Below, in pieces: positions 30,126 through 41,810 of a stretch of 64,000 nucleotides of DNA. Every line of letters begins with the position of its first letter. The first letter of the stretch is position 1. Position numbers and translations under genes: made by a program. The notes under the pieces were generated by a model. That model was given only the letters and a program-made list of their open reading frames with translations, made no database searches and was not told where the DNA came from. Source of the stretch: Psococerastis gibbosa. Taxonomy: Eukaryota; Arthropoda; Insecta; Psocodea; Psocidae. The stretch covers positions 4,278,001-4,342,000 of the forward strand of contig OZ020489.1 in the NCBI GenBank assembly GCA_963971405.1, in the 5' to 3' direction.

Positions 30126-31341
30126 CGTACTCTTAGGTATGAAGCGCCTAGAGGCCTAGGGGTGTAGGTGACAAAAATAAATATTCAAGATAATTGACGC
30201 TAAAGTTTGTAACTCAATTGAAAATGTACATTAATTCTAGCATTGTCAAAATGACAGATCCGGATGCTCTTGATGGTTTCTAGGATAAAGAGCAGTAACA
30301 GCAAGGTGCACTTAACTCCAAAATGCAAAAAATGTCAGTTACTGTACATCCCCTGGCTTCTAGACGCTTCAAATTAAATAAAATATATATAAACGGACCT
30401 ATTTTGGGGTAACTCAGGGTGGAAAATATCAAGGGTCAGTCAGTTTTTTCTTTAAAACATTAACCAAACAAAACCGTTCCTGTTATAATCTCCCAGGCAT
30501 CCCAATACAATACACACTACAATGCGGATGCCATGAAGTATGTGAGACGCTTGTGGATAAGAAAAATACCCAGTGAACCATAAAAGTCCAAAGAATTTCT
30601 GATAAATGAGACCGATAATACTACAATGGCTCGAAACGGACGTAAACAAGCCATTCATTCAGGGAAGCTAACCCAATGGGTACATGCCTACTTTTCTGGG
30701 CACGGCCAACCTTTTTATGCGGCGCCAAAAGTTTTAAACACTTGCACTCGCCTTATATTTACCACAAAATAAATATTGACTTTTTTTCTATTACTAAGCC
30801 AACCTAGCGGAGTTGGGCTTGGACACACAACTAGGAAGACCCTGCGTACAGTATTTTATTCTTTACATTTGCATCAATCGATCTGGTTCATATTGTTACC
30901 AAAGGGGGCGAAGCTAATTAAATATTCGCCGCCATGCTGGGAATATTTGTATTAAATGTTCAAAAATATTCAACCTAGCTCGAATATTATTTTCTAAAAA
31001 AAAATCAATTTTTTTGTCACGATTTTTGATTACAATAATTTGTTTACGGCTTAGACTGACATCTTGGAATTGTGACGACTAACGGTTAGTGTTATATTTT
31101 TTTGGTGTAGCTTTATATCGTGTTAATTTTTTCAGTTAGTTAGTTGACGGCGTCCAGGCGGATCTGGCGACCCTTGGCGTCGACGCCTGGCGAAGGTGAG
31201 CGCAGGACGCAGACTGGCGCAATGTGGCAGAACACGCCAAGGCCCCTCACGGACAGTAGCGCCAAGAAGTAAGTAATTGTTGTTATACCATAATATACAA
31301 TATTCAGAGCCCTTATGTTCAAATTTCGGCCCCTACCTATT

Positions 31342-32357
31342 ACGTATGGACTTCGATGGCATAGTGGTAGCTTGTTCGTACTTATGCAAGTCTCTACACA
31401 TCATGCGATCGGTGACCTGTCGCAAGGCCGTATTTAGGGGGGGGGGGGGGTTTCCAGGGGTCCGGACCCCCTCGTCGTGAAACATTCTATCATCCACAAC
31501 GTATTTTCCTATACTTTCATTCTTTGTCAGTCCCTTCAAAAGGTCGTTTTTAAATTAATAAAAAATAAATTTGCTCTGTTCTTTCTAATTTCCACTTGTT
31601 GTGTTTACCAAAATTCAGTTTATTGCTATATTGCTTTCTTAATCTCGGTATAAGCTACCATGGTAGCGTCGGGCCTTAGACTAGCTTACCCCCCCCCCCT
31701 GTCGCAAATCTATAGCTACGGCCTTGACCTGTCGTAACTCAACACAGGTATTACCTACAGCAGGGGTTCTCAAAGTATGGGTCGCGAAAAATTTCCAAGT
31801 GGGTCGCGGCGTGGTCTCCTCTGCCACTTATACACTAGATAGAATTGAATTGATTGACAAGTTTTTTTTCAATTTAAGTCATATTTTCTAAAAATTGGCG
31901 GGAACGGCATTGGAGGCCAAAACCGATTTAAAAAAAACGGAAACCCACCATTTTCTGCTCTCAATGGAGTTCTTGCGCAGGTAAATCCAACAGGGATGCT
32001 ATACATGGAGTCAATGTAGACGTCATCGGACAACTATTGGTTGCTGCTTATGTTTTGCTTATGTAACTTTCGGACAAAAAAATTATTGGTGATCATGTGA
32101 CGTCACTACGCAAGTACTCCATTTTAAAATAAAAAAACCTCCTGGGGAGACAGCCGGGCCTCCTTTTTAGAGTTAGAGCTATTTTTTTAGGAAGGAAATC
32201 GAAGTAAAAACTTCAATGTAGAATTTAGTGGGTCGCGATGCAATTTTATATCATTTAAGGGTCCGCGACGAAAAAAGTTTGAGAACCTCTGACCTATAGA
32301 GGCGACTGAAGAGGTTATGCGGAAACATTCATTGAATTGTTTGTATGCAAATCATTT
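31342..32357 (+). repeat. SINE-B split by two hAT-like elements (duplicate of 8098-9110)
   Basis: Contains the same insertions, here at 31423-31726 and 31761-32291, with the same 8-bp target duplications. Confidence 0.7.
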
Positions 32358-32623
32358 TTTTTTCTTTGAGTCTTAGTATGGAGACGCCAAGCGATCGGAT
32401 AGCGAGACACCAAACATGATCTGTTGAATTATGGTCATCGTCTAAATGTATAACGTGGTTGAACGAGTTTTCGGCGAAGGACAATCAACTGACATTTACA
32501 ACCGTTTCGGACTGTTAAGTTGGCATTTCTGCTTTGTAATATCTTACATGCGTAGGTCTATATAACAGTCCACACTAGAGTTCTAGTCCACATCAAGTCA
32601 TCAAGGACATCACCTCCAGTTAA

Positions 32624-33790
32624 AACCAAGGACTCAGAAGATTTTACAATTATGGCTATTCACTCGAGAATGAATTTGCCACATACCAAATTTTTAAATT
32701 ATCTAAGGTTTATTACATTAAATACAATTTCTGCAACCCTATCTTTCACAAGATCTGCAAGAACTTCTACATGAACATCAATGAGAATAATGATGTTTTG
32801 TTCGGTAAGTACCATGTCGTATACTTACTCGAGAATGAATCGGGTACATGCAGAGGCTTGAAGGAATTCGCAAGGTTTTATTACATGAAATACTATAGAT
32901 GGAACAAAGTCAGAATTTGCAAATCCCGCTTCAGCAATATTTGGGAGGACCTGCGCAAGAAATACAGGTACTCTCTAACCTATCACTCAGGTGATACCAT
33001 GTTATCTACTTCCTCAGCTATGACTTTGGGGTATAAAGAAGATCGAAGGACCAAATTTAAGAGTCTTTTTATGCAGAACTGATGGTTAGGTAGTTTCTGC
33101 AACCCCCTCCTCAGCAGCACCTACAAGAACCTGTAGTACCGTACAACAACCCTATAACGTTTCGCTCGGCTGGTACCATGTCGGTTACTTCCTCAGCCAT
33201 GAATATGACCTTCATAAGGACTTGAATCCAGATTGACCAAATAAATTCTTAATACATGAAACCCTGCAGATGGAACGTAGATTCTGCAATCGCCTCATCT
33301 GCGAAACTAGCAAGAATCTGAACAAGAACAACCCTATAACGTTTAGTTCGACTGGTACCATGTCTGCTACTTCTTATTTTCTTATCTTGAATTTGGCGTA
33401 TACAGAAGTTCGAAGGGTCAATTTTTCGAGCCTTAAGTACGAAACTGTATTGATCTTCAATCCCTCTTCAGCAATATCTGCAAAAACCTGCACTATAACA
33501 TTCGCTTGGCTCCATCTAGCGGCTACTTCCTCAGCCACTTATATGGCCTCCAAAACAGCTTGGAGGATTCGCGAGGTTTTATTACACGAAATACTGTCTT
33601 TGGAACAAAGACAAATTCTGCAACCCCCTCCGCAGCAATATCAGCAAGAACCTGTACTCTAGCAACCCTATATATAACGTTTCGCTCGGCTGGTACCATG
33701 TCGGGTACTTCCTCAGCCATGAATTTGGTGTATAGAGTGGCTGTTGCCCCCGTCGCATGACACGCAATTAGCTTCGCTTGGCTACCATCT
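32624..33790 (+). pseudogene. decayed gene or array of about 185-bp (62-aa) coding repeats
   Basis: Six or more units start near 32728, 32914, 33096, 33280, 33458 and 33616 (spacing 158-186). They encode variants of FCNPLRSNISKNLY, then W/K-YHVGYFLSHEFG, then RFYYMKYYRWNK. The first two units are in one open frame (32624-33082, first Met 32771). Later units are shifted or stopped, for example TAG after the FGV of the last unit. Conservation of peptide across units shows the array was once coding. The family is not recognised. Intron positions, if any, cannot be set. Confidence 0.5.
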
Positions 33791-34060
33791 TCCAGTCCAC
33801 CGTGGCCCTTCTCCTGTTCTTTAGGACATTGGCCTTCTAATCCGCAACTATTCTCATAGAATCGACTGGAGTTCTATATGGGAGAGATGGGACCTTTGCC
33901 TAATCTATTTTTTTTTAACCATGTTGTCACCTGCTACGGCTTTTTAATGGCTGGTCATAGGAGACATCCATAAACAAATAAATAAACATTGGTGTATTAC
34001 TGACCCAGGTTATAGCGTACTTGGGGGCTAAAAAGACCTCTTCTACAGAACATGCAACTA
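33791..34060. other. unassigned
   Basis: No supported feature between the repeat ORF and the SINE relic. Confidence 0.3.
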
Positions 34061-34150
34061 GAACAAGGAAACAAAAGAATTGTGAGACTCGAACCGGCAA
34101 TCTTTCGGGTGATGAGAAGACGTCCTTAAGATTACACTATAATGAAAGTA
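34060..34150 (-). repeat. tRNA-derived SINE relic
   Basis: The minus strand contains 'gattgccggttcgagtctca' (box B) after a degraded head containing 'taatcttaaggacgtc'. The arrangement resembles the SINE-A head. Confidence 0.45.
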
Positions 34151-35005
34151 CATCCCGTAGTCAGTCAGACACAAAAACCACAAGCTCAACATAGCATACC
34201 CGTTTTTCTGGGGTTTATCACAATACTTTCAAAAATTCGAGATACAACAGATCCCTGAAGTCCTTCTAGTATGGTACCTCTGGCTGTTGGGGGTCTCCAT
34301 CTAATACATGTTTCTTATTTTGTCTACCCGCTTATCTGAGTCATTTGTTGTAGTACAGGGGCCTGAATGTCTGAAGTTCAGGGAGATAAGATTTACAGAC
34401 GATAGAAAGCATTCAAATTAGAGTTTTTAGTCTTTAGTTTTTAACTGTTTATTTTAAATCTCTATTATTCTATTATCATCCAAGTTTCCCAGTTCTCTCA
34501 CCCTTTTCTGTAATATACCTGTATATGTTATAATTATACACGCTGTTACTAGATTTCCGAAATAATTTATAGTGCAATGCCTTTCTATTTCAATACAAAC
34601 CCCTCGGGGGCACCATTAATACATAACTTACTGAAAGTTCCTGCATTGTCAATCATTATAGTAACAAATAACTTTGGTTTATGACTAATTGAAGTAAAAC
34701 TGTATGACTAATATAGATTTACGGGTCTCGCCCATATATACTGATTAATTCTGCGTGGGTATGCACTTAAAAGACACGCTATAGAACCCTTCATATTAAC
34801 AGAGGACTGTTAAATATGTTACAATAGATTTTGATCAAGTACAATTAAATTTGGTAGAAATGAATATGGTTGTCTTTTATCATGCCCGCATGTGGTTAAC
34901 CCCCTGGTGCACAGATTTGAAAGGGGCTTGGAAGACCCAGGCTACGATGGGAGAATGAGCTACTAGAAATAAACCTTATAGGGCAAATTTTAAAATGCTC
35001 CCTAT
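34151..35005. other. unassigned
   Basis: I see no gene or classifiable repeat here. Confidence 0.3.
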
Positions 35006-35006
35006 C

Positions 35007-35690
35007 AAATCAAATCAAATCAAAAAGCTGTATATTTTTACAAGTTTTTTTTTTACAATTATAGGGGTGACTTACCGCAGGACTAGTCCGTGTGCGGTTT
35101 AGGCTTTTATACAAATAACTCAATAACTACAAATAACTGTATGGAAACCAAAGTAGAATTATGCTTGTTTTGTTGTTGTGTTAGTGTATTAGTATAATCA
35201 CGTAGGCTTCCATGGCCGGAGTCTGGTGAGGAGACAAAGGGATGCGAGCTAATAGGCCGTGGTCGATCCGCTCGTACTCCTCCGTCTCCTCATGTTAGTG
35301 TATTAGTAATTAGTAATATGTTAGTATTGTGTGCGTAAAAGGTTGGAGATATTCTGTGTGTTATTTATTGTTTTGTCTATCTTATGCATCTATTTCTTGT
35401 TTTACCCATATTTTTTAATTGTTTTTTGAATGCTGTCATGTTTTCAATTGCTTTTAAATTTATGTTTAATCTGTTGTAGTGTTTTATTCCTACGTATTGC
35501 GTTTGGTGTTGTATTAGTGTGGTTCTTGCACGTTGCTGCTGCAGTGGGCGTGTATGCTGCCTTCTTGTATTATAGGGGTGTTCATAGAGGGGTATCATAT
35601 GACGATTTTTTTGTATTTCAATTATTGATTCTTTTATAAATAACTGTCTGATGGAAAGTATTTCAGCTGTTTGGAACAACGTTACACTTC
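35007..35690 (-). pseudogene. LINE 3' fragment with (TTTGA)n tail
   Basis: The minus-strand frame at 35377-35679 encodes a ...HPYNTRRQHTRP...GIKHYNRLNINLKAI...FKKQLK... C-terminus, a pattern found after the reverse transcriptase of CR1/L2-type LINEs. Its 3' end on the minus strand is the (TTTGA)n microsatellite at about 35007-35025. It is 5'-truncated and sits back-to-back with the plus-strand fragment that follows. Confidence 0.65.
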
Positions 35691-35699
35691 ACTTTAGAC

Positions 35700-36345
35700 A
35701 TTTTTAATTAATTTTGACTAAATTTGTGGGCAATGAACAGTTGCATCCGATTTATTTTTAACTCTAAGCGTCGCGATCATATTAGCCCACAGTACAAAAT
35801 ACTAAATTTCCTAACCACTGACCAAAGAACACAATACCATGCACTGTTGCTAATGTATAAAGTAACCCACTCAAACGCACCTTCCTACATTATTCAAAAA
35901 TATACAAAATTACAGTCACAGCGCAATGGCACAACATATGAAATACCACTACATAAGTCCACAAGACATGGGCAATCTACGGTATTATACTCGATTCGTC
36001 ACTGGAACCGCCTACCATTGGAGATCAGGGCAGCTAATTCACTCAGTAGCTTTAAGAAAATAATTAAACAGTATATCTTGGATAACGCTTAGACTCTCTC
36101 CGGCCCTGTAATGGTGATGACAATGGATTCCCCCCCCCCCCCCCTATATCTTTTATCCTTCTTTTTTACTACTCCTCTGTTTCCTTCTTCTCTATTTAAT
36201 TTTAATTAAGTTATAATAGTTCACAATGGTTTTTTTATCTGGTTTTTAAGGTTAGCATGAAAACAAGACTTTATAGTCTTATTGTTCGCCTTTTGTTTTG
36301 TTTACAATAAAGTCGTATTTTCATTTCATTTCATTTCATTTCATG
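35700..36345 (+). pseudogene. LINE 3' fragment with (ATTTC)n tail
   Basis: Frame 35724-36092 encodes CIRFIFNSKRRDHISPQYK ... YHALLLMYKVTH ... RHWNRLPLEIRAANSLSSFK, the C-terminal part typical of CR1/L2/Daphne-like LINE ORF2. The 3'UTR ends with five ATTTC units at about 36320-36345, the kind of microsatellite tail used by these clades instead of poly(A). It is truncated at the 5' side and has no catalytic RT motif. Confidence 0.75.
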
Positions 36346-36704
36346 TTTCGATCTCAAAACTATTATTCCTTAATTTTTGACGATATATTAAATGGGTTTC
36401 AGAGCATAATTTTGCCATTATTTTTTCAGTCACTGAATAAATAAATACACCTGCTTCCTTTAAATTTTGTAGTGAGCGGTAAAGGGAAGTTGAAATGGCA
36501 GATCCTACAAGTTAGAGGAATTTATGGAAAGACTATAGATTCAGCGGGCCTACTACGGCGAGTATTTTTAGTTTTAACCTTCGATTAAAAATGTAAACAA
36601 GATAATTTTATAATGGAAAGTGCTATTCAAAATTGCTTTATTTACATTTTTTAACCCCGAGAATAAGGTAATAATAATAAATAATCCCACAGAGATGAGC
36701 GAGT
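36346..36704. other. unassigned
   Basis: AT-rich, no supported feature. Confidence 0.3.
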
Positions 36705-37125
36705 ACAGCTAGCGGATTTTGGAGTAAATGTTTGACTTTTTTATGTACATAAAGTATTGCTAGTTTACCAACATTGCCTAATTTGCGCTTGAACAACCCT
36801 TTCTGTTGGTTTTTATACTAAATCCTCCAGTATATACGCGTATCACAATGGAAAACCCGGGTCGGGATAGACGAACAATATACAAGTACAAATAGCCGGG
36901 GGTTTCGCAGCAAGTGTTTGACTTCTTTATAGTATTATATAGGTACAAAGTATGGTATTACTATCCGTGTAATCACCAACGTTGCCTAATTTGCGCTGTG
37001 CCGAACCACCCTTTCTGTTGGCTTTTAAACTAAATCCTCCAGCATATAAGCGTAACACAATGGACAAACCGGGCCCCGGGCCACACAATGAACAGGCAGC
37101 CGGGGTTTCGCAGTAAGTGCGGTTT
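36705..37125. repeat. 208-bp tandem dimer
   Basis: Two diverged units, recognisable by 'ttgcctaatttgcgct' at 36774 and 36981, 'ccctttctgttgg' and 'taaatcctccag'. The third start, near 37080, is partial. Non-coding. Confidence 0.6.
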
Positions 37126-37499
37126 AACTTCTTTGTACAGCCGTTCCGCGCGCATTCGGGCGTCTTAATTGGCCCGCCACGGCCCATTTGTTGCTTTGTG
37201 CGCCAGTGAAAGTTGGCAGTCATTACTCATTATCTAATGATCATGATGATGAGGTTGGGGACCAAGCGGGGGAGGGAGAGCAGTCCACTCCAAAAGGAGT
37301 CAAAAGGAAGGAAAAGCTATATATGAACTGTATAATAAAAAATTGAACATTTCAGTGGAGGTTATTTTGAGAAATGTACTCCAAATGGGATCAAAAGAAA
37401 GGGAAGACGCAAAAATCTGTACCTCCTGAAGATGGAAGCACGTAAAGGCGACTGAACAGATAGGGGACTGAGTTTGAGCCAGAATTAACGAAAAGCACC

Positions 37500-38140
37500 G
37501 TCTTCTCTGTGCAGGGCACTCTTTTGTCCAGGGGTTGGGAAACTGGCCTCGAAGGCGGAGGAACTCAATGAACAGTCAACGGCTTAAGGATGCAGAAGGC
37601 AATGGGAAACCACAGCACTAAAACTCCCTTGTATAATCATCATGACGTCCATTCAGGCGCGGATCTACGGGCTATAGCCCCCCCCCCCCCATTAAGTTCC
37701 ACAAAATGCGTAAAACCCCAATATTTTAACCCTATTTTTCAAACATTTTCACCCGGGGGAGACCCCCGGGCCCCCTTTCATATTTCCGAACCAACTGGTT
37801 CATGCGCAAAGGACACGAAGGTCATTAATTTAAACGCTGCGTACGTCCATGAGAACGGCTTTCCCCATTTTATACACTTTTATGAAAATGGTTGGAGGGG
37901 CGCCTATTATACACCGCTCCTTCGAAAACCTATCGTTACGCCACTGACAAGTGCCTCCCCCTTTTAAGAGGTCTGGGACCACCTCTGATTATATTGGCAA
38001 TTTTTTGCAATATTCATCTTTTTTAATAGTATTTAATCTTAGCCCCCCCCCCTTGGTCTCATTCTAGATCCGCACCTGCGTCCATTGCCATGATGATCGC
38101 CAATCTTTGATAAAGAGGCATTTACAGAAGGAGAGGAAGA
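37500..38140 (+). repeat. RTE-like LINE 3' segment carrying a hAT insertion
   Basis: 'caatgaacagtcaacggctt', 'atgcagaaggcaatgggaaa' and, after the insertion, 'gccatgatgatcgccaatct' correspond to the inverted block at 51570-51975. In that copy the adjacent coding part matches an RTE-type C-terminus. This copy is interrupted by the hAT element at 37654. Confidence 0.55.
37654..38078. mobile_element. hAT-like element (425 bp) with perfect 8-bp TSD
   Basis: It begins CAGGCGCGGATCTA and ends TAGATCCGCACCTG, with a C-run near each end. CGTCCATT is present on both sides (37646-37653, 38079-38086). It encodes no transposase. Confidence 0.88.
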
Positions 38141-38880
38141 CATCGCGGAATAATATAGAGGGGATTAATATCGGGTGTTCCCGACATTATACGATATAAG
38201 GGAATGAAGACAAATCAGGACAAAGAATTTGTTATTTATCTGCTTCCACTTAACATAGGAAAACCTACAGTTGGTGGGAACTGCCCTCCATGGTTAAGTG
38301 TAGGACCAACAGTTTTAACTCCCCCTATTTGACGAACCTAAGATGGACGCTTCCCACCTACCTAACTGTCAAACCCTGATACTCGACCCGCCGACGGTGT
38401 TAAGACCAACTTCCAGTAGGAATTAGCCTAACATACCGAGCCACCGAGGTACAACCTTCGAAGTCTGCGCAGTGCCACTGAAGATGCCGACCGCAGATGT
38501 TGACGAAACATTTGGAAGTTCACTTTCATATCGAATAGTGTTACCGAGAAGAGTTATAAAGAGGTGACCTGCAATTATATTTGCAGATAGACGAATCGCA
38601 AGAGTTCTTGGGCGGATGATGTTTCTGATTGTATCAATCATCAGCCCGGATTCAACTGGTTCTTCATACGACTCCGGCCGTAAAAGCCTTTGCAGTTACA
38701 TTAACATACGCACTTATTTATACGCATACAGTATTATACTCATATAATATGATCTAATGAGTAAATACAGTGGGCCTTAATCGGACACTGCCTTCTCGAT
38801 TGGAGCAGTGATTGGGGTTGCACTGGAGTGGGGGACCAATCAGCTCAGTATTGTTATTAAGGCCCATAACCGTCTATATT
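38141..38880. other. unassigned
   Basis: No supported gene or repeat. Confidence 0.3.
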
Positions 38881-38882
38881 TT

Positions 38883-39748
38883 TGCTTTCCAATTTATACG
38901 TACTATAAGGAAAGCTTTGTGATGGTCGAAATTTTCGATTCCGAGATTTCAACGGATTCAAAAGTTTTGAGGTCTCAGGAACCCAAAAAAGTGGTTTTTA
39001 CGAAATGTCTGTCTATCGCTCTGTCTGTCTGTCTGTATGTCTGTCTATATGTGCGTCGATTTCCGGGCAAACTACTAGGTCGATTTTGATGAAATTTCGC
39101 ATGTAGGTTTACAAAAATCATGCCTCGGAAAAAATCTTTTATTTGGGGCTAACTTAATTTAAGGGGTTTTATTCTCAAAAAACTAAAAACAAACCTATAA
39201 AAAAATTAATTCTCAAAAACGGCTCCAACGATTTCTTTTAAATTCACATATATTGTAGTCGTTATTAATGTTAACGATATGCGGGGGGTCGCTTGCCCCT
39301 TGATAGGTTGCTTCTGGGGGTAAAAAAATAAAAATAACTAAATTTTAATGAAAAATGACTAAAAAATATTTTTCTGCGAAACCTTTCTATCGATGGTTTC
39401 TACCTTCAGGCATGTTTTAGGTGTTAAATTGAGTAACGAAACCGCACAGGTTGCTTTCCCAGAAAAGCATTTGGTTTTGTAAAAAAAATGTTTTTTTGAA
39501 AAAATGATAGAAAATTCACGCTCAAATGCATTGCGTGCCCTGCCATTATTGCTGTGGGGTAATTTGTTGGTCTGACCTATCTAGAATTTACCTCACCCCC
39601 AGTGACGTCAGGTGGACAACCCCCCCCCCCCTCGAGGTATCGGAAATTTAACCATAGGAAAAGTATTTACCATGAAATTACTCATTTTCTCTGTCTACTA
39701 ATTTTGATAAATTGGAAAGCATGTTCGAGTAAACTCGGACCGGTTCTT
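38883..39748 (+). mobile_element. TCTG-family element, near full length
   Basis: It starts TGCTTTCCAATTTATACG, passes through a (TCTG)n tract and 'gcaaactactaggtcgattt', and ends ATAAATTGGAAAGCA then 'tgttcgagtaaactcgga', a conserved tip containing a cgagt/actcg hairpin. It is non-coding. The inverted tips suggest a MITE; the 3' hairpin tip could instead suggest a Helitron-like end. I cannot decide. Confidence 0.65.
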
Positions 39749-39943
39749 TAATATATGCACAACCAGACCACTTTTAACATACAGCCTGTGCGGTTTCTTC
39801 TCCGAACATCTTGAGTACAACCCTTTCCCGTGCACCCAGTACGAGCGGTAACAGACGGAGAACAATAGCTTCGTGGAGAAATCTCGACTATACTGGTCAG
39901 CGTGTCACCAAATGGCTAAGGGCTAACCTGTCAAGGGTGGGCG

Positions 39944-39981
39944 TTGGCTAGTAAGTAAGTAGTAAGTAAGTAAGTAAGTAA
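39944..39981. repeat. (GTAA)n microsatellite
   Basis: About nine near-perfect GTAA units. Confidence 0.85.
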
Positions 39982-40725
39982 GAACTCCAGCGCTATTTTG
40001 AAAACTGATGGCTCTCTATTGATTCCCATAATATCGTATACAAGCAAAACAAACAAAATTCGGCATGTGAAAACCTCATATAAACAAGCGGCATTCCCGC
40101 ATACTGAATGACCAATAAAAATACCTAAACCTTCATAATATATTTTTAATGAATTGACATTATTATCAAGCAAACATGGCATTTATGTAGTCGCAACTAG
40201 TAGGCTATTCACATCCCGGAAATTTTTTTGACTACGCAAAAAAGACGTGTGAATCAACCGATGCCTGAATTTCAGTCACAGTTTTCTTATACTTCCAACA
40301 GGTAGCTCGAAAAAGACGTGAGAAACAACCGGTAAATGAATGCCAGGGGCGGTTTTCTTACACTACCAGCCGCGGTAGTTCGTTCAACTCAATGGCTGCT
40401 GGAGGGAAATAGTTGGCTGGAGTGAGTGCAACAATGAGCTATGTGCGGAATGTCCGATAACGGGACTGTATTGGAGGTACCTAGTAGCCGCATAATCACA
40501 AAGCCATGCGGGCACTCAAAGAATTGTATATAGCATGAATGGGCCAGTCTTGCTTGTATAATGTGGAGGTGACCTGGAAATGTCAAGTAAAGCCGGCGGG
40601 CGCATTTCACTTATGCTATTTTTTATGCGAATTTTCATGAGGGCTGTGATTGGACGATTGAATGGTTTATTGGCTTTGGTAGGTTATGGGTTTCAATAAC
40701 AATAATGACTTTTTGTTGTATTACT
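39982..40725. other. unassigned
   Basis: No supported gene. 'aaaaagacgtg...aa.caaccg' occurs twice (around 40240 and 40311), a short local duplication. Confidence 0.3.
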
Positions 40726-40727
40726 AT

Positions 40728-40815
40728 TGTAGTCCAGCGGTTAAGACGACGTCCCGGTTAGGCGTAGATCGTGGGTTCGAATCCCACGAAGCCCAATTTC
40801 TCTAAATCCTCTAAT
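40728..40815 (+). repeat. SINE-C copy (tRNA-derived)
   Basis: Box A-like 'gtccagcggttaagacgacg' and box B 'gtgggttcgaatcccacg' are spaced as in a tRNA, with a good T-arm (gtggg/cccac). There is no acceptor-stem pairing. The same sequence occurs inverted at 50578-50715 and 56222-56345, so it is a SINE family and not a tRNA gene. Confidence 0.65.
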
Positions 40816-40845
40816 TTTCACTTGTATTAGCATAACCTCACAGAT

Positions 40846-40986
40846 CAAGGCCGTGCCCAGGTTTTTGTTTCGGAGGGGGTCCAAACTTATTTTAACGTAA
40901 TTTATTAATGAAAGTCCATTCTATCCAGTGTAAAGCCCTTTTATTTCAGAGGGGGTCCGGACCCCTTGGACCACCCCCTGGGCTTG
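40846..40986. mobile_element. hAT-like MITE (141 bp)
   Basis: The ends CAAGGCCGTGCCCAGG / CCTGGGCTTG are inverted. The flanking 8-mers tcacagat and acacagac differ at two positions, consistent with an older insertion. It contains 'gagggggtcc' boxes on both strands. Confidence 0.6.
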
Positions 40987-41092
40987 ACACAGACAGTCTG
41001 GACTATTGCACACTCTCATAGTTTTGCGGCAAAACAAAAACGTGTAGAATTCACGAAAAACTCTATTTTAAAACTACGTTTTCCCCTCGACA

Positions 41093-41365
41093 ATGGAGAA
41101 CAGACAGCTGCAATGGTTCGGCCACGTCCAAAGGATGGACGAGAACAGGAACACCCGGAGGTTGGCGGAAGCAAGGCCACAAGGAAGAAGACCCATCGGC
41201 CGACCGAGGACAACCCTCGAGGAAAGGAATGAACAACTCGCCGGAGCAAGAGGGAAAACAATGGCCGAGCTCAAGGCGTTAACGTCCGACCGGGGCGAAC
41301 CCCCCCCCCCCCCCCACGCTGCGCACGGGTCATTAAGGGGGGAAGAAGAAGAAGAAGAAGTTTTC
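41093..41365 (+). pseudogene. RTE/Jockey-like LINE 3' end with (GAA)n tail
   Basis: The plus-strand frame contains QLQWFGHVQRMDENR followed by EARPQGRRPIGRPRTTLEER, the hallmark 'WFGHV.RM ... GRRPRGRPR' C-terminus of LINE ORF2 proteins. It ends in a (GAA)n tract at about 41342-41360 after a C-run. 5'-truncated. Confidence 0.8.
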
Positions 41366-41649
41366 CCCTCGACACCTCCCTACGAGGGCTTCCATAGTTT
41401 ACAATTGAAGGAGAATCTCAGGGACTCGTTCCCGAACTTGGCAAAGTCACACCCAAAGTCAAAGTTTGTTTCTTCGTGTCAATGGTAAGTATGTTTCAGT
41501 TTGTCCATTGTCGTATGCAGTCGATTTGGGTTGACATCGCGGAAGTATACCAGCCGAAATGGAAACGTAAACAATACCAATATAGTCCAATTCACAAAAT
41601 GTTTATAAATCTACAAAATAAATAAATAAATAAGGACTTTTTATTGTTT

Positions 41650-41810
41650 CTATTACTAAGCCTACCTAGCGGAGTTAGGGCTATAAAGCCCTCTCTTACA
41701 CTCAACTAGGAAGGCCCGGGACCACCTGCTTTACATGCCCTCCGAAGCATGGCCAGAAAATGTAGCCAGTGTGGGACTCGAACCAAAATATGTTCATTGA
41801 CTGTGTCAGA
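41650..41810 (-). repeat. SINE-A copy
   Basis: 'taagcctacctagcggagtt', 'ctctcttacactcaactagg', 'catgccctccgaagcatggc' and 'gtgggactcgaacc' (box B complement) are in order. Confidence 0.7.

Larger units (their letters stand above)
24505..32915. repeat. second copy of 1261-9668 (empty-site version)
   Basis: An 8.4-kb block colinear with 1261-9668: offset 23244 before the G-run near 31440 and 23247 after it (three extra G). Even the 32-nt T-run is the same length. All MITE, SINE and LINE features of 1261-9667 recur. After 32915 the sequence continues into the rest of the repeat ORF, not into the PolB element. The best explanation is two alleles of one locus, one with and one without the insertion. 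Confidence 0.9.

Noticed and set aside
24505-32915. Biological segmental duplication
   Set aside because: Near-total identity including poly(T) length, a start exactly at an N gap and one site occupied/one empty fit uncollapsed alleles better; read depth would decide.
40728-40815. Functional tRNA gene
   Set aside because: Box A, box B and the T-arm are good, but there is no acceptor stem, and the same sequence recurs at 50578-50715 and 56222-56345 with SINE-like flanks.
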